Assembly: GCF_030246945.1 (NCBI RefSeq)
Contig: NZ_CP126742.1
Location: forward strand, 1,488,001 to 1,552,000
DNA from: Microbacterium sp. zg-Y1090
GTDB taxonomy: Bacteria; Actinomycetota; Actinomycetes; Actinomycetales; Microbacteriaceae
Direction: 5' to 3'
Length of the DNA: 64,000 nt
Shown: piece by piece, positions 22,287-35,866 of the stretch
How the letters are laid out: each line of letters begins with the position of its first letter
How positions within the stretch are numbered: position 1 is the first letter of the stretch
Made by a program: the position numbers and the translations under genes
Notes under the pieces: model-generated
The model's database searches: none
The model's input: only the letters and a program-made list of their open reading frames with translations
Told to the model about the DNA's origin: nothing

Positions 22287-23212
22287 GATCCGGCCACCGC
22301 ATCGGTCAGCCGCGCGCCGCGCCACCAGTCGGCGGCATCCATCGCGCCCTTCCCCGCAGGCTGCACGCGCACCAGGCGCACTCCCCCATCCGTCGTCCCC
22401 ACGACGACATCGCGCCCGACGAGCCCGATGCGTCCGGGAGCGAGATCGGCGACCTCGGCGGTTTCGACGACCTCGGCTCCGAGCACCTTCAGCCGCTGCC
22501 CGTCCACCGTCGTGTGAGCGCCGGGCTCGGGGGTCGTCCCGTGCACCCGATCCACGACGCGGCGCGCGGGCTGATGCCAATCGAGCGCGCCGTCGGCGAG
22601 GGTCAGCTTGCCGGCGTACGTGGGGTCCCCCACCTGCGGGACGGCGCGCGCGGTGCCGGCGGCGATGGCGTCGACGACGTCGACGAGCAGCCCGGCGCCC
22701 ATGTCGGCGAGGGTCGTGAGCAGTTCTCCGGCCGTGGCACCGGCGGGCACGTCGTAGGCGACCTCGCCGTAGACATCGCCCGCGTCGAGCTCGGCCACGA
22801 GCTGGAACACGCTCGCGCCCGTGGTGCGATCGCCCGCGATGAGCGCGTGCTGCACGGGAGCGGCGCCCCGCCAGCGCGGCAGCAGGGAGAAGTGCAGATT
22901 GATCCAGCCGTGGGGCGGCAGGGACAGCAGGGGTTCGCGAACGAGCCCGCCGTAGGCGACGATCACGCCGAGTTCGGGCTGCAGGGCGCCGATGGCATCC
23001 GTCGCCGCCGCATCGAGGCGATCGGTTTTGATCGTGGGGATGCCGCGTTCGGCCGCGGCCTGCGCGACGGGCGACGGCGTCAGCACGCGCTTGCGGCCGA
23101 GCGGCGCATCGGTGCGCGTCACGACGCCGACGACGTCGTGGCCGGGCGCGGCGACGAGGGCGTGGAGGGACGGGACGGCGGGTTCGGGGGTACCCGCGAA
23201 GACGAGACGCAT
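22283..23212 (-). CDS. fmt: methionyl-tRNA formyltransferase
   Basis: Formylates initiator Met-tRNA using 10-formyltetrahydrofolate. The 309-residue protein begins MRLVFAGTPEPAVPSL; catalytic Asn105 and His107 lie in INLHFSLLPRWRGAAPVQ, and Asp146 in ELDAGD. The usual small residue after the catalytic His is Phe here, a modest variation. The C-terminal OB-like tRNA-binding domain is present (about 205-309). The ATG is preceded by AGGAG directly after the priA stop; it overlaps rsmB downstream. Confidence 0.96.
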   Translation of the reverse strand: MRLVFAGTPEPAVPSLHALVAAPGHDVVGVVTRTDAPLGRKRVLTPSPVAQAAAERGIPTIKTDRLDAAATDAIGALQPELGVIVAYGGLVREPLLSLPPHGWINLHFSLLPRWRGAAPVQHALIAGDRTTGASVFQLVAELDAGDVYGEVAYDVPAGATAGELLTTLADMGAGLLVDVVDAIAAGTARAVPQVGDPTYAGKLTLADGALDWHQPARRVVDRVHGTTPEPGAHTTVDGQRLKVLGAEVVETAEVADLAPGRIGLVGRDVVVGTTDGGVRLVRVQPAGKGAMDAADWWRGARLTDAVAGS

Positions 23213-23220
23213 GAGGCTCC

Positions 23221-25197
23221 TTACAGATCCAGGTCGGGGACGTCGACGCGTACTCTCAGGGTCGCACGGGCCGGGCCCGGGCGTCCCTTCGCGGAGCGTC
23301 GTGCGCGCAGCGCGTCGGCGACGACCGCCGAGCGCAGGGATTCGGCGACGGCGCGGCCCAGTCCGTAGTCGAAGCGCACCACCGCGCGCGCGCCGGCTTC
23401 GGTGCTCACCGGACCCAGGATCGCCTCGTCGGTGAGGGTGGGGACGTCCGCACGCAGGGTGTCGAGGCACGTCCGCACCGCCTCGGTGGAGCCGTCGACG
23501 GTGGCCACGCGCACCACGGGGGGCATGTGCAGCGGTGCGCGTTCGGCGAGTTCGGTGCGGGCGTAGGCGGCCTGGGTCCACGTGGCCAGTGCCCGCGCGA
23601 CGGCGCCCGTGACGCTCACGAGATGCACGGGGGCGCCGGGGGCGGCCAGCGCGGCCGCGTTGGACCACCACCGCAGGCACGATTCGCCGATGCGCAGGTC
23701 GTCGGCCATGAGCATGCGGTCGCCGTCGAGCAGGACGACCGCGCGGTAGCCGCCCGCTGCGATCGGCTCCGCTCCCCGGGTGGCGATCACGAGGGCGGGC
23801 TTGGCGTCGACGTGCGTCACGGGATGCACGCCGTCGGCGACGATGACACGCGTGTTCGGGAAAGCCCTCCCCAGCTCGTCGGCGGTGCGCTCGCTCCCCG
23901 CCGACGCCATGCGCAGTCGCGTGCTCTCGCAGTTCGCGCACTTCCAGGCGGGGGCGTTGCGGCCGCACACCGCGCACTCGGGCACGGCGCCGGGGCGACG
24001 CGCGCGCAGGGGGCCGGCGCAGTGGGGGCAGCGGGCAGGTGTGCGGCAGTCCGCGCAGACGAGCACGGGCGCATACCCGGGGCGCGACACCTGCACGAGG
24101 ACGGGACCGGCGGCCAGTCCCTCCCGCGCGGCCGCGAAGGCGGAAGACGGCACCCGCGCGCCCTGGGCCTCTCCTTCGCGTGTGGCCGAGAGCACGACGC
24201 GCGGACTCGTGCGCCGGCGGGCGGGCACGTCCCGCACCCAGCCGATCGCGACGAGGCGCTCCGCGTCGGTGGTGCGGGTGTGCCCGGCGAAGAGCAGGGC
24301 GGCGCCGTCGAGCTCCTGGCGCACCAGGGCGGCGTCACGGGCATGCACGCCGGGACTCAGCGGCTCGGCGAGCAGCGGATCGCCGTCGTCCCAGATCGCC
24401 ACCAGCCCGGGCGCGTGCACCGGCGCGTACACGGTCGAGCGATTGCCCACCACGATGCAGGGCTGGTCGGTGAGCACGCGCAGGTACGAGGCGTAGCGCT
24501 CGGGGCCCGACCGCCGCGCGTCGTCACGCACGAGTGCGCCGGCGGGAACGCGAGCGGCGAGGGCCTGTTCGAGCTGGCCCTGGTCGCGGTGGTCGGGCAC
24601 GACCAGCACCGCACTGCGCCCAGCGGCCAGCGTGCGGACGGCCGCCGCGGCCAGCAGCTGAGCCCACGCTCCGACGGTCTCCCCCGATGCGAGCGTCACC
24701 GGATGCGGCGGGGCGTCGAGGGCGAGGCGCTCGCCGTCGAGGAGCGCCTCGGCGAGGCCGGGGAACGTCGCCAGCACGTCGGCGGACCAGGCGACGTCCG
24801 CGTCGGCGACGACGGGTGCGGTGACCGGGCCTGCGGCGAGCCACGTCTTCTCGGCGCGCACCATGCGCTTGGGGATCGCCAATCGCAGGATGTCCGATGC
24901 GGATCCCGCCGCACGATCGGCCGCACGGCGGGCGAGCGCATACAGCCCGGGCGGCAGCACCGCCACGGTGGAGATCACCGAATCCACCCGCGACAGCGGG
25001 CGCCCTGCGGCATCCGCTTCGTCGACCTCGATCACGTACGCGTCGACGAGACGGCCTGCCGTGCGCAGCGGCACGCGCACGCGGACACCGGGCGTCACGG
25101 CGGACACCAGTTCGTCGGGGACCTCGTAGTCGAACAGCCGGTCCAGCTGCGGCAGGGGCGAATCGATGAGCACGCGCGCCACGCGTCGGGTGGTCAT
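23221..25197 (-). CDS. priA: PriA-like primosomal protein N', ATPase motifs lost
   Basis: Replication-restart factor homologue. The 658-residue protein keeps the N-terminal 3' DNA-binding fold, the zinc-binding cysteines (381, 384, 390, 393, 408, 411, 420, 423) and overall length, but the Walker A position reads LASGETVGAW (169-178) and the DEEH box reads WDDGD (269-273). It therefore cannot bind ATP normally. Actinobacterial PriA proteins are known to be degenerate in this way. The start at 25197 gives MTTRRVARVLIDSPLPQL. It sits between metK and fmt as expected. Confidence 0.9.
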   Translation of the reverse strand: MTTRRVARVLIDSPLPQLDRLFDYEVPDELVSAVTPGVRVRVPLRTAGRLVDAYVIEVDEADAAGRPLSRVDSVISTVAVLPPGLYALARRAADRAAGSASDILRLAIPKRMVRAEKTWLAAGPVTAPVVADADVAWSADVLATFPGLAEALLDGERLALDAPPHPVTLASGETVGAWAQLLAAAAVRTLAAGRSAVLVVPDHRDQGQLEQALAARVPAGALVRDDARRSGPERYASYLRVLTDQPCIVVGNRSTVYAPVHAPGLVAIWDDGDPLLAEPLSPGVHARDAALVRQELDGAALLFAGHTRTTDAERLVAIGWVRDVPARRRTSPRVVLSATREGEAQGARVPSSAFAAAREGLAAGPVLVQVSRPGYAPVLVCADCRTPARCPHCAGPLRARRPGAVPECAVCGRNAPAWKCANCESTRLRMASAGSERTADELGRAFPNTRVIVADGVHPVTHVDAKPALVIATRGAEPIAAGGYRAVVLLDGDRMLMADDLRIGESCLRWWSNAAALAAPGAPVHLVSVTGAVARALATWTQAAYARTELAERAPLHMPPVVRVATVDGSTEAVRTCLDTLRADVPTLTDEAILGPVSTEAGARAVVRFDYGLGRAVAESLRSAVVADALRARRSAKGRPGPARATLRVRVDVPDLDL

Positions 25198-25214
25198 CTC
25201 GGTGCCCGGGTCTG

Positions 25215-26411
25215 TCAGGACAGCCCGGCGGCCGCGCGCAGCTCGTCGACGCGGTCGGTGCGCTCCCACGTGAAGTCCGGCAGCTCGCGGCCGAAGTGGC
25301 CGTAGGCGGCGGTCTGCGCGTAGATGGGGCGCAGCAGGTCGAGCTGGTCGATGATCGCCTTCGGGCGCAGGTCGAACACCTCGCGGATGGCGCGGCGGAT
25401 CGTCTCGTCCGAGACCTGCCCGGTGCCGAACGTCTCCACGTAGAGGCCCACGGGCTTGGCCTTGCCGATGGCATACGCCACCTGCACCTCCAGTCGCTCG
25501 GCGAGCCCGGCGGCGACGGCGTTCTTGGCGACCCAGCGCATGGCGTAGGCGGCCGAGCGGTCGACCTTCGACGGGTCCTTGCCGCTGAAGGCGCCGCCGC
25601 CGTGACGGGACGCGCCACCGTAGGTGTCGATGATGATCTTGCGGCCGGTGAGCCCGGCGTCGCCCTTGGGTCCGCCGGTGACGAACGGACCGGCGGGGTT
25701 GATGAAGTAGCGCACGTCGGGCATGGCCAGACCGGTCTCCTCCAGCACGGGGTCGATGACCTCGGCGCGGACGGCCGCGCGCAGTGCCTTCTGCGAGATG
25801 TCGGCCTGATGCTGCGTGGACAGCACCACGGACTCCACCGTCACGGGGGTGTGACCGTCGTACCCGAGGGTGACCTGCGTCTTGCCGTCGGGCCGCAGGA
25901 ACGGCAGCGCCCCGGAACGGCGCACCGCGGCGAGCCTCTCGGCGATGCGATGCGCGGTCCAGATGGCCATGGGCATGAACTGCGGGGTCTCGTCGGTGGC
26001 GTAGCCGAACATGATGCCCTGGTCGCCCGCACCCTGCAGGTCGTGCGGGTCGTCGGAGCCGTCCTCGCGCCGCTCGAACGCCTTGTCGACGCCGGCGGCG
26101 ATGTCGGAGGACTGCGCGCCGATCGACACGCTCACGCCGCACGAGTTGCCGTCGAAGCCGGCGTCGCTCGAGGTGTACCCGATGCGGTTGACGACCTCGC
26201 GCACGATGGCGGGGATCTCGACGTAGGCGCTCGTGGAGACCTCGCCCGCGACATGCACGAGCCCGGTGGTGACGAGCGTCTCCACCGCGACGCGGCCGTT
26301 CGGGTCCTCGGTGAGGATCGCGTCGAGGATGCTGTCGGAGATCTGGTCGCAGATCTTGTCTGGGTGACCCTCGGTGACGGACTCGGAGGTGAACAGGCGC
26401 AGATCGGTCAT
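25215..26411 (-). CDS. metK: S-adenosylmethionine synthetase
   Basis: Makes SAM from methionine and ATP. The 398-residue protein begins [23 protein letters not shown]-binding [12 protein letters not shown], the P-loop-like [19 protein letters not shown] and the C-terminal domain are intact. The ATG at 26411 has GGAG eight bases upstream; further upstream in-frame codons lie in the rpoZ terminator. No SAM riboswitch is recognisable in the 102-base gap. In many relatives coaBC lies between rpoZ and metK; it is absent here. Confidence 0.97.
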   Translation of the reverse strand: MTDLRLFTSESVTEGHPDKICDQISDSILDAILTEDPNGRVAVETLVTTGLVHVAGEVSTSAYVEIPAIVREVVNRIGYTSSDAGFDGNSCGVSVSIGAQSSDIAAGVDKAFERREDGSDDPHDLQGAGDQGIMFGYATDETPQFMPMAIWTAHRIAERLAAVRRSGALPFLRPDGKTQVTLGYDGHTPVTVESVVLSTQHQADISQKALRAAVRAEVIDPVLEETGLAMPDVRYFINPAGPFVTGGPKGDAGLTGRKIIIDTYGGASRHGGGAFSGKDPSKVDRSAAYAMRWVAKNAVAAGLAERLEVQVAYAIGKAKPVGLYVETFGTGQVSDETIRRAIREVFDLRPKAIIDQLDLLRPIYAQTAAYGHFGRELPDFTWERTDRVDELRAAAGLS

Positions 26412-26454
26412 CGATGCTCCAGGTCGAGGGCGGTGGTGGTGGGCAAAAGTATGC

Positions 26455-26495
26455 GCCGTGCGGCGGACACGCTCGAAAGCGGGCCGCCGCACGGC
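26455..26495 (-). terminator. rpoZ terminator
   Basis: GCCGTGCGGCGG (26455-26466) pairs perfectly with CCGCCGCACGGC (26484-26495) around a 17-base loop. On the minus strand it is followed by GCATACTTTTG, a short T run. It lies 19 bases after the rpoZ stop and separates rpoZ from metK. Confidence 0.75.
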
Positions 26496-26513
26496 GTCAC
26501 AGGGGTCGCTGAC

Positions 26514-26768
26514 TCAGTCGACGTGGCGAAGGCGCAGCTTGTCCTCGTGGATCTCGTGCAGCGCGATCGTGAGGGGCTTGTCCTCGACGGTCGAGTCGAC
26601 GAGCGGGCCGACGTTGTCGAAGAGGTTGCCCTCGTGAAGGTCGGAGTAGTAGTCGTTGATCTGACGCGCCCGCTTGGATGCGTAGATCACGAGCTGGTAC
26701 TTCGAGTCGACCTTCTCCAGCAGTGCGTCGATGGGCGGATCGATGATTCCCTGGTCGCGAGTGGCCAT
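26514..26768 (-). CDS. rpoZ: DNA-directed RNA polymerase omega subunit
   Basis: Small assembly subunit of RNA polymerase that folds around the beta' C-terminus. The 84-residue protein begins [20 protein letters not shown] and has the core [20 protein letters not shown] near-consensus AGGAGGT lies five bases before the ATG at 26768, which decides this start over upstream codons. TAGACT at 26838-26833 is a likely -10 element, so it can be expressed apart from gmk. Confidence 0.96.
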   Translation of the reverse strand: MATRDQGIIDPPIDALLEKVDSKYQLVIYASKRARQINDYYSDLHEGNLFDNVGPLVDSTVEDKPLTIALHEIHEDKLRLRHVD

Positions 26769-26832
26769 GCGGGACCTCCTGAGGTCATGGTCGGGGAAAA
26801 GTCTGCGCGCTCGGCGGACCGAGGCATCCATC

Positions 26833-26838
26833 CAGTCT
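26833..26838 (-). promoter_or_regulatory. -10 element, rpoZ promoter
   Basis: TAGACT on the minus strand, about 60 bases before the rpoZ ATG and inside the gap after gmk. It matches the TANNNT consensus; no convincing -35 box is visible. Confidence 0.4.
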
Positions 26839-26886
26839 ACCCCGTCGCGCGGCGTCTGCCGCAGGGATGCCGGAGGGGGGGGTGGA

Positions 26887-27726
26887 TCAGTGCGCGAGTG
26901 CGGCGACCTCTGCGGCGGCGTGGGACACCTCGTCGTTGACGACGCGGTAGTCGAACTCCCCCTGTGCAGCGAGTTCCACCTTCGCGGTGCGCAGGCGCCT
27001 GGCGCGCTCCTCCGCGTCCTCGGTGCCGCGGCCGACGAGCCGGTCGACCAGCTCGTCCCAGCTGGGCGGCAGCAGGAACACCAGCGTCGCGCTCGGTTCC
27101 GCGGCGCGCACCTGGCGCGCCCCCTGCAGGTCGATCTCGAGAAGCACCGTGCTGCCCGCGGCGAGGGCCGCCTCGATGGGCGCGCGCGGGGTGCCGTACC
27201 GGTGGCGGTTGTGCACCGTCGCGTGCTCCAGCAGCTCGCCGTCGCTGACCATGCGGTCGAACTCGGCGTCGGAGACGAAGTAGTAATGCTCCCCCTCGAC
27301 CTCGCCCGGCCGCGGGGCGCGCGTGGTCGCTGACACCGACAGCACGATCTCGGGGTGATGCTCCTTGATGTAGGCCGCGACGGTGCCCTTGCCGACGGCG
27401 GTGGGGCCGGCCAGCACGAGCAGCCGACTGCGGCCGTCGCGCGGCGCCGGCTCGGGCCAGCGCTCGTCGAGGAACCGCTGCAGGGCGACGCGCTGGCGGG
27501 TGCCGAGGCCGCCCAGGCGCTTGACGGGCGAGATGCCCAGCTGCGCCAGGATGCGGTCGCGTTTGCCCTCGCCGATCGCAGGGATGGCGGTGAGGAACTC
27601 CGGTACGCGCATCGCCCCGGCCGGCGACGTCGGCGCCGCCAGGGCGCGCCGCAGCAGTTCCTGCGGCGAGATCACGCGCGTCGCTACGTCGCGCTTGAGC
27701 GAGGCTCGCTCGCGGCGGGCGGCCAC
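26887..27726 (-). CDS. gmk: mIHF domain fused to guanylate kinase
   Basis: Phosphorylates GMP to GDP; the extra N-terminal part is a nucleoid-associated DNA-binding domain. From the GTG at 27726 there are 279 residues: about 1-90 match actinobacterial integration host factor ([10 protein letters not shown], then [28 protein letters not shown]), and 100-279 are guanylate kinase with P-loop GPTAVGKG (107-114), [19 protein letters not shown] and [10 protein letters not shown]. In mycobacteria mihF and gmk are adjacent separate genes. The IHF-like sequence continues 19 codons upstream of the GTG to an ATC at 27783 behind GGAGGTGG, so the true start may be there. Last gene of the pyr operon. Confidence 0.9.
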   Translation of the reverse strand: MAARRERASLKRDVATRVISPQELLRRALAAPTSPAGAMRVPEFLTAIPAIGEGKRDRILAQLGISPVKRLGGLGTRQRVALQRFLDERWPEPAPRDGRSRLLVLAGPTAVGKGTVAAYIKEHHPEIVLSVSATTRAPRPGEVEGEHYYFVSDAEFDRMVSDGELLEHATVHNRHRYGTPRAPIEAALAAGSTVLLEIDLQGARQVRAAEPSATLVFLLPPSWDELVDRLVGRGTEDAEERARRLRTAKVELAAQGEFDYRVVNDEVSHAAAEVAALAH

Positions 27727-27775
27727 GGCGCGGCGGGAGGCTGCGGCGCGGTCGACCTCGGGCGGGTGCTGGGCG

Positions 27776-28611
27776 TCAGCGATGATCCACCTCCGGGTAC
27801 AGGGCCGCGCGCTCCGAGATGCGGGCGGCCAGTGATGCGGGTCCTGCGGACAGGATGCTGCGGCTCTCGCTGGCGATGACCGGCGAGGTGAGGGGCCCGA
27901 GGAGCGCCGCGAGGTCCTCGGGCTGCGCGCCCTGGGCGCCGAAGCCCGGAGCGAGCACGGGCACGGCCGGCGACGGCGCGGTCAGGCCCGAAGCGGTGAG
28001 GTCGACCGTGGCGCCGATGACGACGCCGATCGAGGCGGGCTCGCCCGCGACCGTCGCCTGCGCGTTGAACGCGGCGACCTCCGCCAGCACGCGCGCGGAC
28101 ACCGTGGCGCCGGCGAGGTCGGCCTGCTGCAGACCACGCGCCTCGGGATTGCTGGTCGCGGCGAGCACGAACGCCCCTTTGCCGTGCGCGAGCGCGTGGC
28201 GCAGGGTGCCGTCGAGAGCTCCCACCCCCAGGTACGGGCTGACCGTCAGCGCGTCGGCTTCCAGCGGTGAACCCGGGGTGAGCCAGGCCTCGGCGTAGGC
28301 GGCCATCGTGGTGCCGATGTCGCCGCGCTTGGCATCGGCGATGACGAGCAGACCGGCAGCGCGGGCGGCGGCGAGCACATCCTCGAGCGCGGCGAATCCT
28401 GCAGAGCCCCACTGCTCGAAGAACGACACCTGGGGTTTGACGATCCCGACGCGGCCGGCGGCGGCATCCACCACCCGAAGGCCGAACTCACGCACCCCTG
28501 CCGCCGACGCGGGCAGGGCCCAGTCGGCGAGCAGGTGAGGGTGCGGGTCGATCCCGACGCACAGGGGCCCCCTCGCGGAGAGGGCGTCCCGCAGGCGGGA
28601 GCCGAACGTGG

Positions 28612-28615
<4 letters not shown>
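27776..28615 (-). CDS. pyrF: orotidine-5'-phosphate decarboxylase (type 2)
   Basis: Last step of UMP synthesis. The 279 residues and the motif [11 protein letters not shown] (catalytic Lys/Asp) identify the longer type 2 enzyme typical of Actinobacteria; LCVGIDPH near the N-terminus and [10 protein letters not shown] near the C-terminus hold the substrate phosphate. Its ATG overlaps the carB stop by four bases, and its last codons carry the GGAGGTGG that can serve gmk. Confidence 0.96.
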
Positions 28616-31912
<3,297 letters not shown>

Positions 31913-31920
<8 letters not shown>

Positions 31921-33067
31921 TCTTCGTGGTCTCCTGGGTCGCGAGCACGAGGTCGCGGAAGCGGTCGAACAGGTAGTTGGCGTCGTGGGGTCCGGCGGCG
32001 GCCTCCGGGTGGTACTGCACCGAGAAGGCGGGGATGTCCAGGGCCCGCAGGCCCTCCACCACGTTGTCGTTGAGTCCCACGTGGCTGACCTCCACGCGGC
32101 CATAGCCGGCGGGGCTGTCGGTGACGCCCTCGATGGGCGCGTCCACGGCGAATCCGTGGTTGTGCGCGGTGATCTCCACGCGGCCGGTCTGCTTGTCGAG
32201 CACCGGCTGGTTGATGCCCCGGTGGCCGAAGGGCAGCTTGTAGGTGCCGAACCCGAGGGCACGGCCCAGCAGCTGGTTGCCGAAGCAGATGCCGAAGAAG
32301 GGCAGCTTCTCATCGAGGACCGCGCGCAGCAGCTCGACGTGTCGGTCGGATGCCGCCGGGTCGCCGGGGCCGTTGGAGTAGAAAACGGCGACGGGGTCGA
32401 TCGCGCGGATGTCCTCGATCGTGACGTCCTGCGGCAGCACGTGCACGTCGAAGCCGCGCGCGGCGAGGTTCGCCACGGTCGCCTGCTTGACGCCGAGGTC
32501 GAGCACGGCGACGGCGCCGATGCGCTCGCCCGTCGCGGCGGTGATCTGCGCGGCGGCGACGGAGACCTCGGAGGAGAGGTTGCGGCCGGTCATGCCGGGA
32601 GCCTCCCGCACGATGCGCAGCTGCTCCTCCGGGTCGATCGCCGCGGCGTCGCCGCTGAAGACACCGCCGCGCATGCTGCCGGCCGAGCGGATGTGGCGGG
32701 TCACGGCACGGGTGTCGATGCCGCTGATCCCGACGATGCCGTCGGCCACCAGCGCGTCGTCCAGCGACGTGTCGGCGCGCCAGTTGGACACGACCCGGGA
32801 GGGGTCGCGCACGATGTAGCCGGCGACCCAGATGCGGCGGGACTCGGGGTCTTCGTCGTTCATGCCGGTGTTGCCGATGTGCGGCGCGGTCTGCAGCACG
32901 ATCTGGCCGGCGTAGGACGGGTCGGTGATGGTCTCCTGGTAGCCGGTCATGCCGGTGGCGAACACCACCTCGCCGAGGGTCGTGCCCCGGGCGCCGTAGG
33001 CCTGCCCGGTGTGGCGCGTGCCGTCTTCGAGGACGAGGACGGCGGGGTCGCGGGTGAACGATGTCAC
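31913..33067 (-). CDS. carA: carbamoyl-phosphate synthase, small (glutaminase) subunit
   Basis: Hydrolyses glutamine and feeds ammonia to CarB. The 384-residue protein has the N-terminal small-subunit domain ([33 protein letters not shown]) and a class I amidotransferase domain with nucleophile in [12 protein letters not shown] and the His/Glu pair in QYHPEA. It overlaps the preceding membrane-protein gene by four bases. Confidence 0.97.
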
Positions 33068-33585
33068 GCGGGGTCTCCTGTCGTGGGAGCGGAATCGGAG
33101 ATCTGGCGCAGCGCGTCGGCGAGCGTGCGCGCAGAGGTCTCCTGGGGTCGGAAATAGGAGTCGACGACGACATCGCCGCCGTCGGTCGGGATGCGCCAGT
33201 CCAGCCGCGCCAGGCCGTCGCGCTCGACGACGCGGTCGATGGCCACGGTCGCCTGCGATGCGGCCACGATGCGGCCACGCGGGATGAACAGTCGTGCCGC
33301 TCCGACGAGGTCCAGCGCCACGCCGGCGTCGGTGACGGTGACATCGGCGCGCGAGCGGAAGCCCAGGCCGCGGATGGCCAGACGCTCCAGCGGCTCATTG
33401 TGGCGGGTGGTCGCGACGTAGAGCGCCGGGAACACGCCGATGACCGTGGCGCCGGCGGGGATCTCTCCGACGGGCGGCTCGAGTCCGGCATCCCGTCGCG
33501 TTCGTCGTCGCCAGCCCCAGGCGAGGAGGGCGAGCAGCACCAGGGCCACGCCGACGGTGATGAGCAGTGCCCCTTCGCGGGTCAT
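33064..33585 (-). CDS. pyr-operon membrane protein, unknown function
   Basis: A 173-residue protein with one N-terminal transmembrane segment (about 6-26, [20 protein letters not shown]) followed by a basic stretch and a soluble domain of short strands ([22 protein letters not shown]) reminiscent of bacterial PH-like folds. A protein of this type occupies the same place between pyrC and carA in other Actinobacteria, including Rv1382 of M. tuberculosis. Function unknown. It overlaps both neighbours by four bases, so it is made with the pyr enzymes. Confidence 0.75.
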   Translation of the reverse strand: MTREGALLITVGVALVLLALLAWGWRRRTRRDAGLEPPVGEIPAGATVIGVFPALYVATTRHNEPLERLAIRGLGFRSRADVTVTDAGVALDLVGAARLFIPRGRIVAASQATVAIDRVVERDGLARLDWRIPTDGGDVVVDSYFRPQETSARTLADALRQISDSAPTTGDPA

Positions 33586-34904
33586 GCCGAAACCTCCAGG
33601 TTCTCGCGCAGCACGCCGTCGGCGACGGTCGGGATGCCGCGGTGCAGCGTCCAGCGCACCTCGCCGGGCAGTTCGCGCCCGAGATAGGGCGAGTTGACGC
33701 TGCGGCCGTGCAGGTCACTGCGCTCGAACACGCGCGCCGGGGCCGGGTCGTACAGCGTCAGCGAGGCGGTCTCGCCGGCGGCAAGTGCGGTGCCGTGGCC
33801 GGCGAGCCGTCCGATGCGGGCGGGCGTCGTGGACATGACGCGCGCGACGTCGTCCCAGCCGAGCAGACCGGTGTCGACCATGGCCTGCTGCACCACGCGC
33901 AGCGCGCTCTCGAGTCCCACCATGCCGTTGGCTGCGGCCTGCCACTCGCACGCCTTCGCCTCGGCGGGGTGCGGGGCGTGGTCGGTCGCGACGATGTCGA
34001 TGGTGCCGTCGGCGAGCCCTTCGCGCACCGCCTGCACGTCCTCCGCGCGGCGCAGCGGCGGATTGACCTTGAAGCGGGCGTCGTAGCCGCGCACGAGCTC
34101 CTCGTCCAGCAGCAGGTGGTGCGGGGTGACCTCGGCGGTCACGGCGATGCCGCGCTTCTTCGCCCAGCGGATGATGTCGACCGATCCCGCCGTGGACAGG
34201 TGGCAGACGTGCAGCCGGGAGCCGACGTGCTCGGCCAGCAGCACATCGCGGGCGATGATCGACTCCTCCGCGACGGCGGGCCAGCCGGCCAGTCCCAGCT
34301 CGGCCGACACGGTGCCCTCGTTCATCTGGGCGCCCTCGGTCAGCCGCGGGTCCTGCGCATGCTGGGCGATGACGCCGTCGAACGACTTCACGTACTCCAG
34401 CGCCCGGCGCATGATGAGCGGATCCCACACGCAGAAGCCGTCGTCGCTGAACACGCGCACACGAGCGCGCGACGAGGCCATCGCGCCCAGCTCGGCCAGC
34501 CGCTCGCCCTTCTGGCCGACCGTGACGGCGCCGATGGGCTGCACCGTGACGTATCCGGCGGCCTCGCCCAGGGCGAGCTCCTGCTCCACCACTCCCGCGG
34601 TGTCTGCCACCGGTGAGGTGTTGGGCATCGCGAAGACGGCCGTGTAGCCGCCGGCCGCGGCGGCGCGGGAGCCGGTGAGGATCGTCTCGGACGCCTCGTA
34701 GCCGGGTTCGCGCAGGTGGGTGTGGAGGTCGACGAGGCCCGGCAGGGCGATCAGCCCGTCGGCGTCGATGACCGTCGCGCCGGCCCGGCTGAGTCCGGCG
34801 CCGACCTCGGCGATGCGTCCGTCGGCGATGACGAGGTCGGCGGTGCGGTCCACGCCCGCCCCGTCGTGGATGCGTGCACCGCGGATGAGGAGGCTCTCGC
34901 TCAT
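33582..34904 (-). CDS. pyrC: dihydroorotase
   Basis: Cyclises carbamoyl aspartate to dihydroorotate. The 440 residues are a class I amidohydrolase: zinc ligands in [16 protein letters not shown], further His in IAQHAQDP and VCHLSTAGS, and the Asp in VATDHAPH. The long form here is the active class, unlike PyrC-like chaperone subunits, because the metal ligands are intact. The start overlaps pyrB by four bases. Confidence 0.96.
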   Translation of the reverse strand: MSESLLIRGARIHDGAGVDRTADLVIADGRIAEVGAGLSRAGATVIDADGLIALPGLVDLHTHLREPGYEASETILTGSRAAAAGGYTAVFAMPNTSPVADTAGVVEQELALGEAAGYVTVQPIGAVTVGQKGERLAELGAMASSRARVRVFSDDGFCVWDPLIMRRALEYVKSFDGVIAQHAQDPRLTEGAQMNEGTVSAELGLAGWPAVAEESIIARDVLLAEHVGSRLHVCHLSTAGSVDIIRWAKKRGIAVTAEVTPHHLLLDEELVRGYDARFKVNPPLRRAEDVQAVREGLADGTIDIVATDHAPHPAEAKACEWQAAANGMVGLESALRVVQQAMVDTGLLGWDDVARVMSTTPARIGRLAGHGTALAAGETASLTLYDPAPARVFERSDLHGRSVNSPYLGRELPGEVRWTLHRGIPTVADGVLRENLEVSA

Positions 34905-35866
34905 CGTCCGTCCTCTCCTGCTCCTGCGCGCTCCCCCGCCAGCAGCAGGTAGAGGGCGGCCATCCGCACGGACACGCCGTTCGTCACCTGTTCGAGCACG
35001 GTCGAGCGGGGCGAATCGGCGGCGTCGGCGGAGATCTCCAGACCCCGGTTCATCGGCCCGGGGTGCATGACAATGCTATCGGGCGCCAGACGCGCCACGC
35101 GCCCGGCGTCCAGACCCCACCGGCGGGAATACTCCCGTTCAGTCGGGAAATAGGCCGCTCCCATGCGTTCGAGCTGGATCCGCAGCATCATCAGCGCATC
35201 GACGCCCTCGCCCAGCGCCTCGTCCAGGTCGTAGCGCACCTGCACCGGCCACGCCGACACATCCTGCGGCACCAGCGTGGGCGGTGCCACCAGGGTCACA
35301 TGTGCGCCCAGCGTCGAGAGAAGCCACACGTTGGAGCGTGCAACGCGGGAGTGGAGGATGTCCCCGACGATCACGACGCGCAGTCCTGCGAGATCCCGCC
35401 CGCGACTGTCTCCGGCGTAGAAGCGCTTGCGGATCGTGAAGGCGTCCAGCAGTGCCTGCGTGGGGTGCTCGTGGGTGCCGTCGCCGGCGTTGACCACACC
35501 GGCGGTGATCCAGCCGCTCGTGGCGAGCGTCTGCGGCGCGCCGGACGCGCCGTGGCGGATGACCACGGCATCCGCCCCCATCGCCTGCAGGGTCTGGGCG
35601 GTGTCCTGGAGCGACTCGCCCTTCGACACCGACGACCCCTTGGCGGAGAAGTTGATGACATCGGCCGACAGGCGCTTCGCAGCGGCTTCGAACGAGATGC
35701 GCGTGCGGGTGGAGTCCTCGAAGAACAGGTTCACCACCGTCTTGCCCCGAAGGGTCGGCAGCTTCTTGATCTCGCGGCGCTGCGTGTCGGCCATGTCCTC
35801 GGCCACATCGAGGATCTGCAGGGCGTCGGTGCGGGAGAGCGTGCGGGTGTCCAGCAGGTGCCTCAT
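34901..35866 (-). CDS. pyrB: aspartate carbamoyltransferase, catalytic subunit
   Basis: Condenses carbamoyl phosphate and aspartate. The 321-residue protein has the carbamoyl-phosphate site [30 protein letters not shown] and [14 protein letters not shown]. No regulatory chain gene (pyrI) is present, as expected in Actinobacteria. The ATG overlaps the pyrR stop by four bases. Confidence 0.97.
   Translation of the reverse strand: MRHLLDTRTLSRTDALQILDVAEDMADTQRREIKKLPTLRGKTVVNLFFEDSTRTRISFEAAAKRLSADVINFSAKGSSVSKGESLQDTAQTLQAMGADAVVIRHGASGAPQTLATSGWITAGVVNAGDGTHEHPTQALLDAFTIRKRFYAGDSRGRDLAGLRVVIVGDILHSRVARSNVWLLSTLGAHVTLVAPPTLVPQDVSAWPVQVRYDLDEALGEGVDALMMLRIQLERMGAAYFPTEREYSRRWGLDAGRVARLAPDSIVMHPGPMNRGLEISADAADSPRSTVLEQVTNGVSVRMAALYLLLAGERAGAGEDGR

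Noticed and set aside
26412..26513. A possible SAM riboswitch ahead of metK
   Set aside because: The 102-base gap is mostly the rpoZ terminator hairpin and contains none of the conserved junction sequences of SAM riboswitches.
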